DNA from: Aeromonas sp. FDAARGOS 1405
GTDB lineage: Bacteria > Pseudomonadota > Gammaproteobacteria > Enterobacterales > Aeromonadaceae
DNA length: 64,000 bases
Direction of reading: 5' to 3'
NCBI RefSeq assembly: GCF_019048265.1
Contig: NZ_CP077311.1
Span: 4,411,001-4,475,000 of the forward strand
In this document: positions 1-8,776 of the stretch, one piece after another
Layout of the letters: each line of letters opens with the position of its first letter
Position numbering within the stretch: the first letter of the stretch is position 1
Translations under genes and position numbers: made by a program
The notes under the pieces: model-generated
Told to the model about the DNA's origin: nothing
What the model saw: only the letters and a program-made list of their open reading frames with translations
Databases searched by the model: none

Positions 1-1438
1 CCGCGCCTGGCTCGCCACCAACGAGCTGGAAAACGAAGGTGAGTGTATCGTGCGGCGAGTCATCTCTGCCGAGGGGCGTTCGCGCAGCTATATCAATGGC
101 GTGCCCGTCCCCCTCACCCAGCTCAAGAGTCTGGGCCAGTTGCTGGTCAACGTGCACGGTCAGCATGCCCACCAGATGCTGCTCAAACCCGACTACCAGC
201 TCGCCCTGCTCGACGGCTATGCCGGCCACCATCTGCTGCTCGACGAGGTGCGCCAGCACTATCAGCAATGGCGCCAACTGCAAAACGAGCTGAACCGGCT
301 CAAGGCCGAGCAGCAGCAGCGGGAAGCCCGCCGCCAGCTTATCGAGTATCAGGTGCAGGAGCTGGACGAATTTGCCCTGCAACCGGGGGAGTTTGAGGAG
401 ATAGAAGAGGAGCACCAGCGTCTCGCCAACGGTACCGAGTTGATGCAGGAGTGTGGGGCTTGCCTCGATCTGCTCTATGACAACGAAGAGACCACCATTG
501 CCGGCCTGCTGCAATCAGCAGTAGATCGAGCCGAGGGGCTGGTCAGCATGGACAGCCGCCTCACTCCGGTACTGGAGATGCTGAACGAAGCCCTGATCGG
601 GGTGCAGGAGAGCCACAGCGAACTGCGCAGCTACCTCGATCGGCTGGAGCTTGATCCCGAGCGCTTCAACGAGCTGGAAGCCCGCCTCTCCAGGTCGATC
701 AATCTGGCACGCAAGCACCACGTCAAACCGGCGGATCTGGCTCAGCACCACCAGGAGCTGGCCTCTGATCTCGCCCGCCTCAACTCCGATGAGGAGCGGT
801 TAGAGGGGATGGAAGATGAGCTGGCCGAGGCTCGTCAGGCTTTTGTCCAGGCCGCCGAAGCCCTGAGTCAGAGTCGTCAGCGCTATGCCCAGGAGTTGGG
901 CGCCAAGGTAACCAGCAGCATGCACGAACTGGCGATGCCCGATGGCCGCTTTGCCATCGAGGTGCGTCCCGATGCCCAGAGCAGCCTCTCTCCGCTGGGT
1001 ATAGATCGGGTGGAATTTATGGTCACCACCAACCCGGGGCAGCCCATCCAGCCCCTTGGCAAGGTGGCTTCGGGTGGCGAACTGTCGCGTATCAGCCTCG
1101 CCATCGTGGTGATCAGTGCTCGCAAGGTCTCCACCCCGACCCTGATTTTCGACGAAGTGGATGTGGGGATTAGCGGCCCGACTGCCGCCGTGGTGGGTCG
1201 CCTGCTGCGCCAGCTCGGCGAGTCCACCCAGGTGATGGTGGTCACTCACTTGCCTCAGGTGGCAGGCAACGGCCACCAGCATATGGTGGTGAGCAAACAT
1301 ACCGATGGCAAAACCACCGAAACCCGGATGGATGCGCTCGACCAGAATGCCCGTCTCAATGAGCTGGCACGCCTGCTCGGTGGCGACCAGATCACCGACA
1401 ACACCCTGGCCAACGCCCGCGAGCTGCTGCGTCGCTGA
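1..1438 (+). CDS. recN: DNA repair ATPase RecN (3' part, start outside window)
   Basis: SMC-like ATPase that acts at DNA double-strand breaks. The reading frame is open from base 2, so the gene begins upstream; about 478 codons are visible of a family length near 555, and the N-terminal Walker A region is missing. The visible part starts in the N-terminal head (NELENEGECIVRR, then ISAEGRSRSYING), passes through a long Gln/Glu/Arg-rich coiled coil, and returns to the C-terminal head with the ABC signature GGELSRISLAI and the Walker B segment TLIFDEVDVGISG followed by VVTHLPQVA. These are diagnostic for RecN. The gene ends with TGA at 1436-1438. No clear terminator was seen in the 279 bases before the next gene. 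Any LexA site would lie outside the window. Confidence 0.96.
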   Translation, partial: RAWLATNELENEGECIVRRVISAEGRSRSYINGVPVPLTQLKSLGQLLVNVHGQHAHQMLLKPDYQLALLDGYAGHHLLLDEVRQHYQQWRQLQNELNRLKAEQQQREARRQLIEYQVQELDEFALQPGEFEEIEEEHQRLANGTELMQECGACLDLLYDNEETTIAGLLQSAVDRAEGLVSMDSRLTPVLEMLNEALIGVQESHSELRSYLDRLELDPERFNELEARLSRSINLARKHHVKPADLAQHHQELASDLARLNSDEERLEGMEDELAEARQAFVQAAEALSQSRQRYAQELGAKVTSSMHELAMPDGRFAIEVRPDAQSSLSPLGIDRVEFMVTTNPGQPIQPLGKVASGGELSRISLAIVVISARKVSTPTLIFDEVDVGISGPTAAVVGRLLRQLGESTQVMVVTHLPQVAGNGHQHMVVSKHTDGKTTETRMDALDQNARLNELARLLGGDQITDNTLANARELLRR

Positions 1439-1717
1439 ATCAGGCAATAAAGCCCATTTGCAGTGATGGCGACTGATAGCGCTGACCGGACATGCTGACT
1501 GCGCAGGCATGGACGAGTGCCATGGCCTCAACAGTCAGCAATAGCCAACAGCCAACTGTGAGCGCCGAACTCGCGTCAGGATTACCGACCCAGATCAATA
1601 AAATGGCGAGTTAGGCGAAGCTGGCAGCAACATGGGCGTGGATCCGGTTGCCTTCATGTAGCGGATTTCGCATAGTGTTGCCCCCCTTTATGGGTATCCA
1701 ATTGTGAGGCTTTGTCT

Positions 1718-2608
1718 ATGATCCACGTTTTTGGTCACAAGAATCCTGATAGCGACAGTATCTGCAGTGCGCTGGTTATCACCGACTGGCTCAATGGCCA
1801 GGGCCATCAGGCCACCCCATGGCGTCTGGGTGACCTGCGCACCGAAACCCGTTTTATTCTGGAGCAGGCTGGCGTCAGCGAACCCGAGTTGCTGACCAAA
1901 GATCTGACCGGTGAAGATGTCTGGCTGGTGGATTTCAGTGATCTGGAACAGGGCCCTGCCACACTGGCACAAGCCAATGTACTGGGCCTGGTGGATCACC
2001 ACCGTCTCGGCACTCTGGTCACCCAGTCTCCGCTGGATGCCTGGATCCGTGCCGTCGGCTGCACATGCACTATCGCCTTCGACCTGCTAAGTCAGCAAGG
2101 CACTGTGACCCGCAGCCAGGCTCGTCTGATGCTGGGTGCCATCATGAGCGACACCCTCTGTCTCACCTCGCCAACCACCACCGAGCAGGACAAGATCGCC
2201 TGCGAGCGTCTTGCGCCGCTGGCCGAGGTGTCGCTGGCCGAGTTTGGTCAACAGCTGCTGATGGCGAAAACCGATCTGAGCGGTCTCACTCCTGCGCAGT
2301 TGCTGCAGCAGGATGAGAAAGCATTCCAGGCCGAAGGTCTGAACTTCATCATGAGCCAGATTGAAGTGGGCAGCGAACAACAGCTTGCCGACCAGATCGA
2401 AACTCTGCAGCAAGAGATGGCACACCGTGTTGAAAGCGAAGGGCTCGACTTCTTCGTGCTGATGGTGACTGACCTGACAGCCGCAGCCAGCCGTATCTAC
2501 TTTACCGAGCACGCCAAAGTACCGGCCGAGTCCAGCTACCACCCGGGCTTTGTCAGCCGCAAGAAGCAGGGTCTGCCCTGGGTGATGGATCTGCTGGCCA
2601 AGGCCTGA
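1718..2608 (+). CDS. ppaC: Manganese-dependent inorganic pyrophosphatase (family II)
   Basis: Cytoplasmic enzyme that hydrolyses pyrophosphate to two phosphates; DHH-family fold with a C-terminal DHHA2 domain. The N-terminal metal motif GHKNPDSDS and the later VDHHRLG motif supply the metal-binding His and Asp residues. The C-terminal domain carries the SRKKQ signature (residues SRKKQGLPW) that binds substrate phosphate. The product is 296 residues, typical for the family. A TTG six bases upstream is in frame, but the GAGG ribosome site at 1705-1708 is only 3 bases from it and about 9 from the ATG at 1718, so the ATG was chosen. The gene is single, with its own terminator. Confidence 0.95.
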   Translation: MIHVFGHKNPDSDSICSALVITDWLNGQGHQATPWRLGDLRTETRFILEQAGVSEPELLTKDLTGEDVWLVDFSDLEQGPATLAQANVLGLVDHHRLGTLVTQSPLDAWIRAVGCTCTIAFDLLSQQGTVTRSQARLMLGAIMSDTLCLTSPTTTEQDKIACERLAPLAEVSLAEFGQQLLMAKTDLSGLTPAQLLQQDEKAFQAEGLNFIMSQIEVGSEQQLADQIETLQQEMAHRVESEGLDFFVLMVTDLTAAASRIYFTEHAKVPAESSYHPGFVSRKKQGLPWVMDLLAKA

Positions 2609-2633
2609 TCCTCACTCGTCATTACCTATTCCC

Positions 2634-2661
2634 AAGCCCTGCCACTGCGCAGGGCTTTTTC
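2634..2661 (+). terminator. Rho-independent terminator of ppaC
   Basis: Nine-base stem AAGCCCTGC / GCAGGGCTT with a six-base loop, followed by a run of T. It lies 25 bases after the ppaC stop codon. Confidence 0.9.
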
Positions 2662-2856
2662 ATCGCAACCGCCAGTCGCACTCCCCCCTCTTGCTGACCA
2701 TCTTGCTCACCACTGCAGTCTCTCGCTTACTCCTTTCACGGCTTATTGACAATTAACGCCATAACTTTGCTTACATATTTGCGGCTGTTATTTATCAGGG
2801 CTTTGCTGCAGGATAATCGCCGCGCACAATCTTTTCAGTTTCCATTCAGGTGATCG

Positions 2857-4020
2857 ATGAACATAACCCCCAAGCAGAGAACCCTGGCCATCACCATGCT
2901 GATCGCCGTGGTGCTCCTCGGCTGGCTAATCTGGCCCAGTCAACCCCCCAAGGCGATGCTGACCGCTCAAGTGACCCGCGAGGATATTGCCCAGACCGTA
3001 CTGGCCAGTGGCGTGCTTCAGGCCGTGGAGCAGGTGGATGTGGGGGCTCAGGTCTCCGGTCAGGTTACCAAGCTGGCGGTCGAGGCCGGTGATCAGGTCA
3101 AACAGGGAGACCTGCTGGCCGAGATCGATCCCCTGATTGCCCAGAACAACCTCAAGACGGCCGAGGCGGAGCTTGCCAGCAACCGCGCCCAGCTCAAGAT
3201 CAAGCAGGCTCAACTCAAACAGAACGAGCTCGCCTGGCGGCGCCAGCAGCAGATGTTCAAGCAGGAGGCGAGCTCACGGGCCGATCTGGAGAGTGCCGAG
3301 GCCCTGTTGGCGGTCACCCGAGCCGAACTGCAAAACAGCCAGGCCAATATCGACAACGCCCTGATCAAGGTTGAGCGGGCCAAGACCGAGCTGGGCTATA
3401 CCAAGATCCTGGCGCCGATGGATGGCACCGTCATCAGCATTGTGACCCGTCAGGGCCAAACCCTGGCTGCCAGCCAGACGGTACCGACCGTACTCAAGCT
3501 GGCCAACCTCGAGACCATGACGGTCAAGGCGCAGATCTCCGAAGCTGATGTCACCAAGGTCAAAGCCGGCATGCCGGTTTACTTCACCCTGATCGGCGAC
3601 CCGGATACCCGCTATCAGGGTACGCTTCGCGCCGTGGAGTTAGCGCCTACCAACATCAACGATCAGGCCACCACCGGCACCACCACCAGCAATGCGGCTG
3701 TCTACTACTACGCCCTGTTCGATGTACCCAATCCCGACCATACCCTGCGGGTTGCAATGACCACCCAGGTGACCATAGTGCTCGGCGAACGCAAGCAGGT
3801 GCTCACTGTGCCGCAAACCGCCCTCGGCAAGTCGCTGGGTGATAACGAGTATGAAGTCACCGTGATCAAGGACGATGAAACAACCGAAACCCGCCATATC
3901 AAGACTGGTATGAAGGATGAGATCCGCATTGAGGTGATCAGCGGGCTGAGTGAGAAGGAGGAGGTGCAGCTCAATCACGGTGCCCCCGCCGACAATGATG
4001 AGATGGCGGTGATGCTATGA
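2857..4020 (+). CDS. macA: MacA-type periplasmic adaptor (membrane fusion protein)
   Basis: Adaptor that links the MacB ABC transporter in the inner membrane to an outer-membrane channel, for export of macrolides, peptides or other substrates. The 387 residues begin with a membrane anchor (about 12-28), followed by a biotinyl-lipoyl-like half (VDVGAQVSGQVTKL, AGDQVKQGDLLAEID), a long alpha-hairpin rich in Ala, Gln and Lys (about 105-180), the second lipoyl half (APMDGTVISI) and beta-barrel and membrane-proximal domains. The last four bases overlap the macB start (ATGA), so the two are translationally coupled. A perfect TTGACA lies at 2746-2751 about 100 bases upstream, but no good -10 box pairs with it. 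Confidence 0.93.
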   Translation: MNITPKQRTLAITMLIAVVLLGWLIWPSQPPKAMLTAQVTREDIAQTVLASGVLQAVEQVDVGAQVSGQVTKLAVEAGDQVKQGDLLAEIDPLIAQNNLKTAEAELASNRAQLKIKQAQLKQNELAWRRQQQMFKQEASSRADLESAEALLAVTRAELQNSQANIDNALIKVERAKTELGYTKILAPMDGTVISIVTRQGQTLAASQTVPTVLKLANLETMTVKAQISEADVTKVKAGMPVYFTLIGDPDTRYQGTLRAVELAPTNINDQATTGTTTSNAAVYYYALFDVPNPDHTLRVAMTTQVTIVLGERKQVLTVPQTALGKSLGDNEYEVTVIKDDETTETRHIKTGMKDEIRIEVISGLSEKEEVQLNHGAPADNDEMAVML

Positions 4021-5990
4021 GTGAGCCCCTGAACCAGCTGCCGTTGATCCAGCTGAAAGGGGTCGAGCGACGCTACCAGAGCGGCGACAGCGAAGTCACC
4101 GTGCTCCACCCTCTTGACCTCACCATCACGGCAGGAGAGATGATCGCCATTGTCGGCGCGTCCGGCTCCGGCAAGTCGACCCTGATGAACCTGCTGGGTT
4201 GTCTGGATAGCCCGAGCGGCGGCCAGTACCTGTTTCGCGGACAGGACACCGCCACCATGGATGCGTTGGCGCTGGCCCGACTACGCTGCCACCACTTCGG
4301 CTTTATCTTTCAGCGCTACCACCTGCTGCCCCACCTCGATGCCGCCGCCAACGTGGAGATCCCAGCCGTCTATGCCGGCACCAATCGCCCGGATCGCCAG
4401 GCACGTGCGCGTCAGCTGCTGGGCAGACTGGGTCTGGCCGATCGCAGCCACCATACCCCGGGCCAACTCTCTGGCGGTCAGCAGCAGCGGGTCAGTATCG
4501 CCCGGGCGCTGGCCAATGGCGGCGAAGTGATCCTCGCCGATGAACCGACCGGCGCACTGGATAGCCAGAGCGGCAAGGAGGTGATGGCGATCCTCAAGGA
4601 GCTGCACGCTCAGGGCCACACCATCATTCTGGTCACCCACGATATGAACGTGGCCAGCCATGCCGACCGGATCATCACTCTCAAGGATGGTCGGATTGAA
4701 CAAGATAGCGGCCCCTGCCAAACGGCGGTGTTGGCTCCAGCCACCGCTGTAGCCCCTCAAAAAATAGCGCCCACTAAAGGCGCCATGGGCCACGATTGGG
4801 ATCGTTATCGGGAAGCGGGACGGATGGCAATCCATGCCATGCTAGCCCACCGGATGCGCACCTTCCTCACCATGCTCGGCATCATCATCGGCATCGCCGC
4901 CGTGGTGAGTGTGGTGGCGCTGGGGCAAGGGGCGCGCGCCAAGGTGATCGACCAGATCAATGCGATGGGCACCAACACCATCGAAATCTTCCCGGGTAAA
5001 GGATGGGGCGATGAGAAGATGGCCAGCATCCAGACCCTCAACAAGGGGGATCTCGATGCCCTGTTGGGGCAACCCTATCTTGCGGGCGCCAGCCCCGAGA
5101 TCGGCAGCTCAGGGCAGTTGCGCTATCGCAACAAGACCAACAGCGGCAATGTGACCGGGGTCGGTAACGACTATTTCAAGGTAAAGGGGATGACGCTGGT
5201 CAGTGGTCGCTTACTGGAGTGGCAAGATATCCAGCAGCGTGCCGCCGTTGCCGTGGTGGACAAGAAGAGCATCACCAGCCTGCTTGGCAAGGAGGAGCCG
5301 GTCGGCAAGGTGGTACTGGTCGGCACCTTGCCGGTGCGGATTGTCGGTGTGGTTTCGCAGGAGACCGGCTTCGGCCCCACCAGCCAGTCGGTCAATATCT
5401 GGCTGCCCTACAGCGCGGTGATGAGTCGCCTCATCTCGCAGCACCACTTCAGCCAGATCACCATCCGGGTCAAGGACGGGGTACAACCGGCGCTGGCCGA
5501 GCAGGCGGTGATCGAGCTGATCACCAAGCGCCACGGGGTGAAGGATTTCTTCACCTTCAGCAGCGACAGCATCATCAAATCGGTGGAGAAAACCACCGCC
5601 ACCATGACCCTGATGGTCTCGGCCATCGCGGTGATCTCGCTGATCGTCGGCGGGGTGGGCGTGATGAACATCATGCTGGTGTCAGTGGTCGAGCGCACCC
5701 GCGAGATCGGCATTCGCATGGCCGTGGGCGCCCGCCAGTCGGATATTTTGCAGCAGTTCCTGATTGAAGCTGTGATGGTGAGCCTGCTGGGGGGTATCTT
5801 CGGCGTCGGCCTCTCGCTAGGCATTGGTGCGCTCTTTGCACTGCTGGTGGACTCCATCAAGATGCAGTTCTCGCTCTTCTCCATCCTGATGGCCTTTGGC
5901 TGCTCGTCACTCATCGGGATCCTGTTTGGTTACCTGCCGGCACGCAATGCGGCGCGGCTCGACCCTGTTGTCGCACTGGCGAGGGAATAA
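4017..5990 (+). CDS. macB: MacB ABC transporter: ATPase fused to permease
   Basis: Non-canonical ABC exporter that works as a mechanotransmission pump with MacA and an outer-membrane channel. It has 657 residues, near the family norm of about 650. The N-terminal ATPase carries Walker A GASGSGKST (47-55), signature LSGGQQQRVSIARAL, Walker B VILADEPTGALD and the switch region VTHD. The permease half has one membrane helix near 280-300 (FLTMLGIIIGIAAVVSVVALG), a large periplasmic domain and three C-terminal helices, the first containing GGVGVMNIMLVSV and ERTREIGIR. It starts inside the macA stop codon and ends two bases before the outer-membrane factor, so the three genes form one operon. Confidence 0.96.
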   Translation: MSEPLNQLPLIQLKGVERRYQSGDSEVTVLHPLDLTITAGEMIAIVGASGSGKSTLMNLLGCLDSPSGGQYLFRGQDTATMDALALARLRCHHFGFIFQRYHLLPHLDAAANVEIPAVYAGTNRPDRQARARQLLGRLGLADRSHHTPGQLSGGQQQRVSIARALANGGEVILADEPTGALDSQSGKEVMAILKELHAQGHTIILVTHDMNVASHADRIITLKDGRIEQDSGPCQTAVLAPATAVAPQKIAPTKGAMGHDWDRYREAGRMAIHAMLAHRMRTFLTMLGIIIGIAAVVSVVALGQGARAKVIDQINAMGTNTIEIFPGKGWGDEKMASIQTLNKGDLDALLGQPYLAGASPEIGSSGQLRYRNKTNSGNVTGVGNDYFKVKGMTLVSGRLLEWQDIQQRAAVAVVDKKSITSLLGKEEPVGKVVLVGTLPVRIVGVVSQETGFGPTSQSVNIWLPYSAVMSRLISQHHFSQITIRVKDGVQPALAEQAVIELITKRHGVKDFFTFSSDSIIKSVEKTTATMTLMVSAIAVISLIVGGVGVMNIMLVSVVERTREIGIRMAVGARQSDILQQFLIEAVMVSLLGGIFGVGLSLGIGALFALLVDSIKMQFSLFSILMAFGCSSLIGILFGYLPARNAARLDPVVALARE

Positions 5991-5992
5991 CA

Positions 5993-7357
5993 ATGCACAA
6001 ACTCTCCTGGCTGGCTCTCTCTATGGCCCTCAGCGGCTGTAGTCAGCACAGCACCTATCAAAGACCCGAGTTGGCAATCGCCCCCACATGGCAACAAGCA
6101 GAGGGCGCCCAACTGGCTGCGCAGGCTGGCCTCTGGTGGCGGGAATTTCATGATCCCCAACTCGACAAATTGGTCGAGGCGGTTCTAGCCGCCAACCCGG
6201 ACATGCATGTGGCGGCCCTCAAGCTCAAAAGCGCCAGACTGGGCGCCGAGCAGGCCGATACCAACCTCACCCCCTCGGTCAATGGCACTATCGCAGCCAG
6301 TGGCAACAAGGATCTGAAAAGCGGCAAAGGCACCAACAGTCTGGGCCCCTCGCTGAGCCTCAGTTACGAAGTGGATTTGTGGGGCAAGCTTGCCTCGGTG
6401 CGAGATCAGGCAAGCTGGGAGGCGGCGGCAAGCGAGCAGGATCTCGCCAGCACCCGACTCCTGCTGATTGGCAATACTCTGGAGCAGTATTGGCAGCTCG
6501 GCTATCTCGGCTCTGCCATCGCACTCGGAGAACAGCAGCTGGCCAACCTGACGCGAACCGAGCAGCTGACCCAGACCAAATACCAGGCTGGCGCCATTAC
6601 CCGGCTCGATCTGGCGCAGGCACGCCAACAGTTGGCCGGAAAACAGGCTGAGCTGGCCTCCCTCAAGGCGCAGCAGGAGCAGGCTCGCAATGCCCTGCGT
6701 CTGCTGCTGGGACGCAGCAGCGGGCCACTGGAGTATGCACCCGCTTCCCTTGCAAACCAGACCATCCCTGAACTTGCGGTGGGTATCCCGGCTGATGTGC
6801 TGGCGCGCCGCCCTGATGTCAAAGCGGCCGAATTGCGGCTGCGCAAGACGCTGGCAAAGGGGGACGAGATCCGCACCAGCTTCTACCCCAGCCTGACCCT
6901 GACCGGCAGCGCCAGCACCGCATCCGATAGATTGGCGCAGGTGCTGCAAAATCCGGTAGGTACGCTGGGAGCCAGCCTCGCCCTCCCCTTCCTTGAATAC
7001 AACCGCACCCAGCTCGCCATCGCAAGCTCAGAGCTGGATTACCAGATTGCTGAAACCGAGTTTCGCAAACAGCTCTACACCGCACTAGTGGAGGTGGAAG
7101 ACAATCTGGCCGCACGCCACTATGGCCAGCAGCGACTCGATTATCTGCAGGAGCAGCTGAGTTATGCCCGGGAGGCCGAACGGCTGGCCAAAGCTCGCTT
7201 TCAGGCAGGAGCGACCGGCGTGCAAGCCTGGCTTGATGAGCAGAACCGACTGTGGGATGCCCAGCAGAGCCTGCTGGCCCAGCAAAAAGAGCAGCTCACC
7301 ACCACAGCCAAAATCTATCGCGCCCTGGGTGGCAGCGATAGCGTGACGCCCCGATAG
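5993..7357 (+). CDS. Outer-membrane efflux lipoprotein, NodT/OprM family
   Basis: Outer-membrane channel of the TolC superfamily, very likely the dedicated exit duct for the MacAB pair encoded just upstream (gap 2 bases, ribosome site GAGGGA before the ATG). The 454 residues begin with a lipoprotein signal ending LSGC (Cys16), followed by two internally similar outer-membrane-factor repeats; motifs include LWWREFHDPQLD, YEVDLWGKLASVRD and IPADVLARRPDVKAAE, all typical of the NodT family. E. coli MacAB uses the shared TolC, so having a dedicated lipoprotein partner in the same operon is a difference worth noting. The substrate cannot be told from sequence. Confidence 0.93.
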   Translation: MHKLSWLALSMALSGCSQHSTYQRPELAIAPTWQQAEGAQLAAQAGLWWREFHDPQLDKLVEAVLAANPDMHVAALKLKSARLGAEQADTNLTPSVNGTIAASGNKDLKSGKGTNSLGPSLSLSYEVDLWGKLASVRDQASWEAAASEQDLASTRLLLIGNTLEQYWQLGYLGSAIALGEQQLANLTRTEQLTQTKYQAGAITRLDLAQARQQLAGKQAELASLKAQQEQARNALRLLLGRSSGPLEYAPASLANQTIPELAVGIPADVLARRPDVKAAELRLRKTLAKGDEIRTSFYPSLTLTGSASTASDRLAQVLQNPVGTLGASLALPFLEYNRTQLAIASSELDYQIAETEFRKQLYTALVEVEDNLAARHYGQQRLDYLQEQLSYAREAERLAKARFQAGATGVQAWLDEQNRLWDAQQSLLAQQKEQLTTTAKIYRALGGSDSVTPR

Positions 7358-7371
7358 CGCTTCACCTGGGC

Positions 7372-7401
7372 ATTCCCCACTCTGCCGGCAGAGTGGGGAA
7401 T
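7372..7401. repeat. Perfect 30-base palindrome after the exporter operon
   Basis: Two 15-base arms (ATTCCCCACTCTGCC and its exact complement) with no loop, 15 bases after the outer-membrane factor stop. The strong GC stem suggests a transcription terminator or mRNA-stabilising hairpin, but no T run follows. A dyad-binding protein site is the alternative. Confidence 0.7.
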
Positions 7402-7842
7402 ATCATCGCCATAGACCATACAGAATTTCCTCTCCCACACTGCAGCCGAACTTCATTGCCCATTATCAGGGGCAGTCATGGCAGCGCAGTCAATTACATG
7501 CATCGGTGACCCAGAATATACCGGCCATACCTTACAGCTATCTCTATCCCTCACGCTCCCTGACCAGAGATAACGGTTACCGGATATTCAATCAGCAGAG
7601 AGCTTGGCTCTTGCCGAGCGGCGCCCCGTGAATCGTGAGAGACATATCCGAAGCGCATATCTGCGCGACGCATACAAATAGCGATATCACGCAGTTAATC
7701 CTGCACGACAAAGTTAATCGCGAACAATGAGTGATATTGAGCAAAGTAACAGTGAAGTGAAACGACGGTAAAAAGGATACAAGCGAGGATGTAGATAACA
7801 GTGGGGCGAAGGGGCAGATTGGATAACCACGAGTAAAACGGC
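7402..7842. other. Intergenic stretch without a convincing gene
   Basis: About 440 bases between convergent transcription units. The longest open frame (minus strand, 7592-7876) runs through the hns terminator, has no family resemblance and is Ser/Leu/Cys-rich, so it is not called. No RNA gene or repeat was recognised apart from the palindrome to its left. Confidence 0.6.
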
Positions 7843-7873
7843 AAAAATAATGCCGCCCAAGGGCGGCATTATT
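7843..7873 (-). terminator. Rho-independent terminator of hns
   Basis: Read on the minus strand, stem AATGCCGCC / GGCGGCATT with loop CTTG, then ATTTTTG. It starts about 20 bases after the hns stop codon. Confidence 0.9.
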
Positions 7874-7893
7874 CAATCTCTAAACCTGACGAA

Positions 7894-8304
7894 TTAGATC
7901 AGGAAATCGTTCAAGTCTTTACCCAGAGCTACTTGAGCAGCAATGGCTTTCGGCATACGGCCTTGACCGGTCCAGGTTTTTTCCTGGCCATCTTCTTCGT
8001 ACTTGTATTTAGCCGGACGCGGAGCACGCTTGCTCTTGGCTGCGCCAGTCGCAGCAGCCGGAGCAGCGGCAGTCGCCAGCAGCTCGCGAGGATCAATACC
8101 AGCCTGCTGCAGCATTTCGGTGAATTCATTCAGCTTGCGCTGACGCTCTTCCTGTTCAGCACGCTCCTGTTCAACAGAATCGGCGCGCTCTTGGTAAACC
8201 AGGTCAAACTTCTCTTTAGCTTCCAGCAGTTGCTCAAACGGCAGCTCACGAATAGCCGCACGCAAACTGCGAATGTTCAGCAGAACTTTCAGAAACTCGT
8301 TCAT
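7894..8304 (-). CDS. hns: H-NS family nucleoid-associated protein
   Basis: Nucleoid protein that coats AT-rich DNA and silences horizontally acquired genes. The 136 residues show an N-terminal oligomerisation half rich in Glu, Arg and Leu (1-68), an Ala-rich linker (about 77-90) and the C-terminal DNA-binding domain with KYEEDGQEKTWTGQGRMP; QGR at 114-116 is the AT-hook-like loop that enters the minor groove. A ribosome site GAGGA stands 5 bases before the ATG. The gene is single, with its own terminator. Its immediate neighbour is the AT-rich glycan locus, which is the type of DNA H-NS binds; regulation of that locus by this protein is an inference. Confidence 0.95.
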   Translation of the reverse strand: MNEFLKVLLNIRSLRAAIRELPFEQLLEAKEKFDLVYQERADSVEQERAEQEERQRKLNEFTEMLQQAGIDPRELLATAAAPAAATGAAKSKRAPRPAKYKYEEDGQEKTWTGQGRMPKAIAAQVALGKDLNDFLI

Positions 8305-8728
8305 TATTTCCTCACAAAAAATCGATCACAGGGATTACCGTGTCAGAATAGCATGGACAATTGATAACAACATACTGTTTTTCTGTATTTGTATTATTTT
8401 TTATTTTGTACTCACTATGCTCTCTTGACACGAAGCGTGATAACAAATCAATGCTCCGTTGTGATCGCAATCCCCCCTCCCTCTGATGGATTATGACCTC
8501 AAATATCATAGGGCTCATTAATACCCCATTACGCTCTATCAGAAGACTCCCGTTATAGTAGGTCCAAATATGTCAAACCACAGCGACCTTGATATTCATC
8601 AGGTGAAATACTAAAACTAGCAAGTAACTTGCTTGCAGAAAAAACTCAAGCAAACATAAAATTTAATCATTAAAATCATAGTGTTAGAATGCTTTCGATA
8701 ATGATTTCATATGTCTGAAGAAACATGA
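8305..8728. other. AT-rich intergenic region upstream of hns
   Basis: About 420 bases, notably AT-rich, holding the hns promoter region (minus strand) and the end of the ligase transcript. Small open frames here have no ribosome sites or recognisable products. No RNA gene was recognised. Confidence 0.5.
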
Positions 8729-8757
8729 AAAGCCTGCATTTGAACATAACAGGCTTT
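8729..8757 (-). terminator. Possible terminator of the ligase gene
   Basis: On the minus strand, stem AAAGCCTG / CAGGCTTT with a 13-base loop, then TTCATG. It lies about 20 bases after the stop codon. The T run is short, so strength is uncertain. Confidence 0.6.
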
Positions 8758-8776
8758 AACCTTTTGTTAGATTACG

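Noticed and set aside
2746..2777. Promoter of macAB
   Set aside because: TTGACA is perfect, but the best -10 candidates are 19-20 bases away and poor matches.
7592..7876. 94-codon minus-strand frame after hns
   Set aside because: It includes the hns terminator, lacks a ribosome site and has no recognisable domain.
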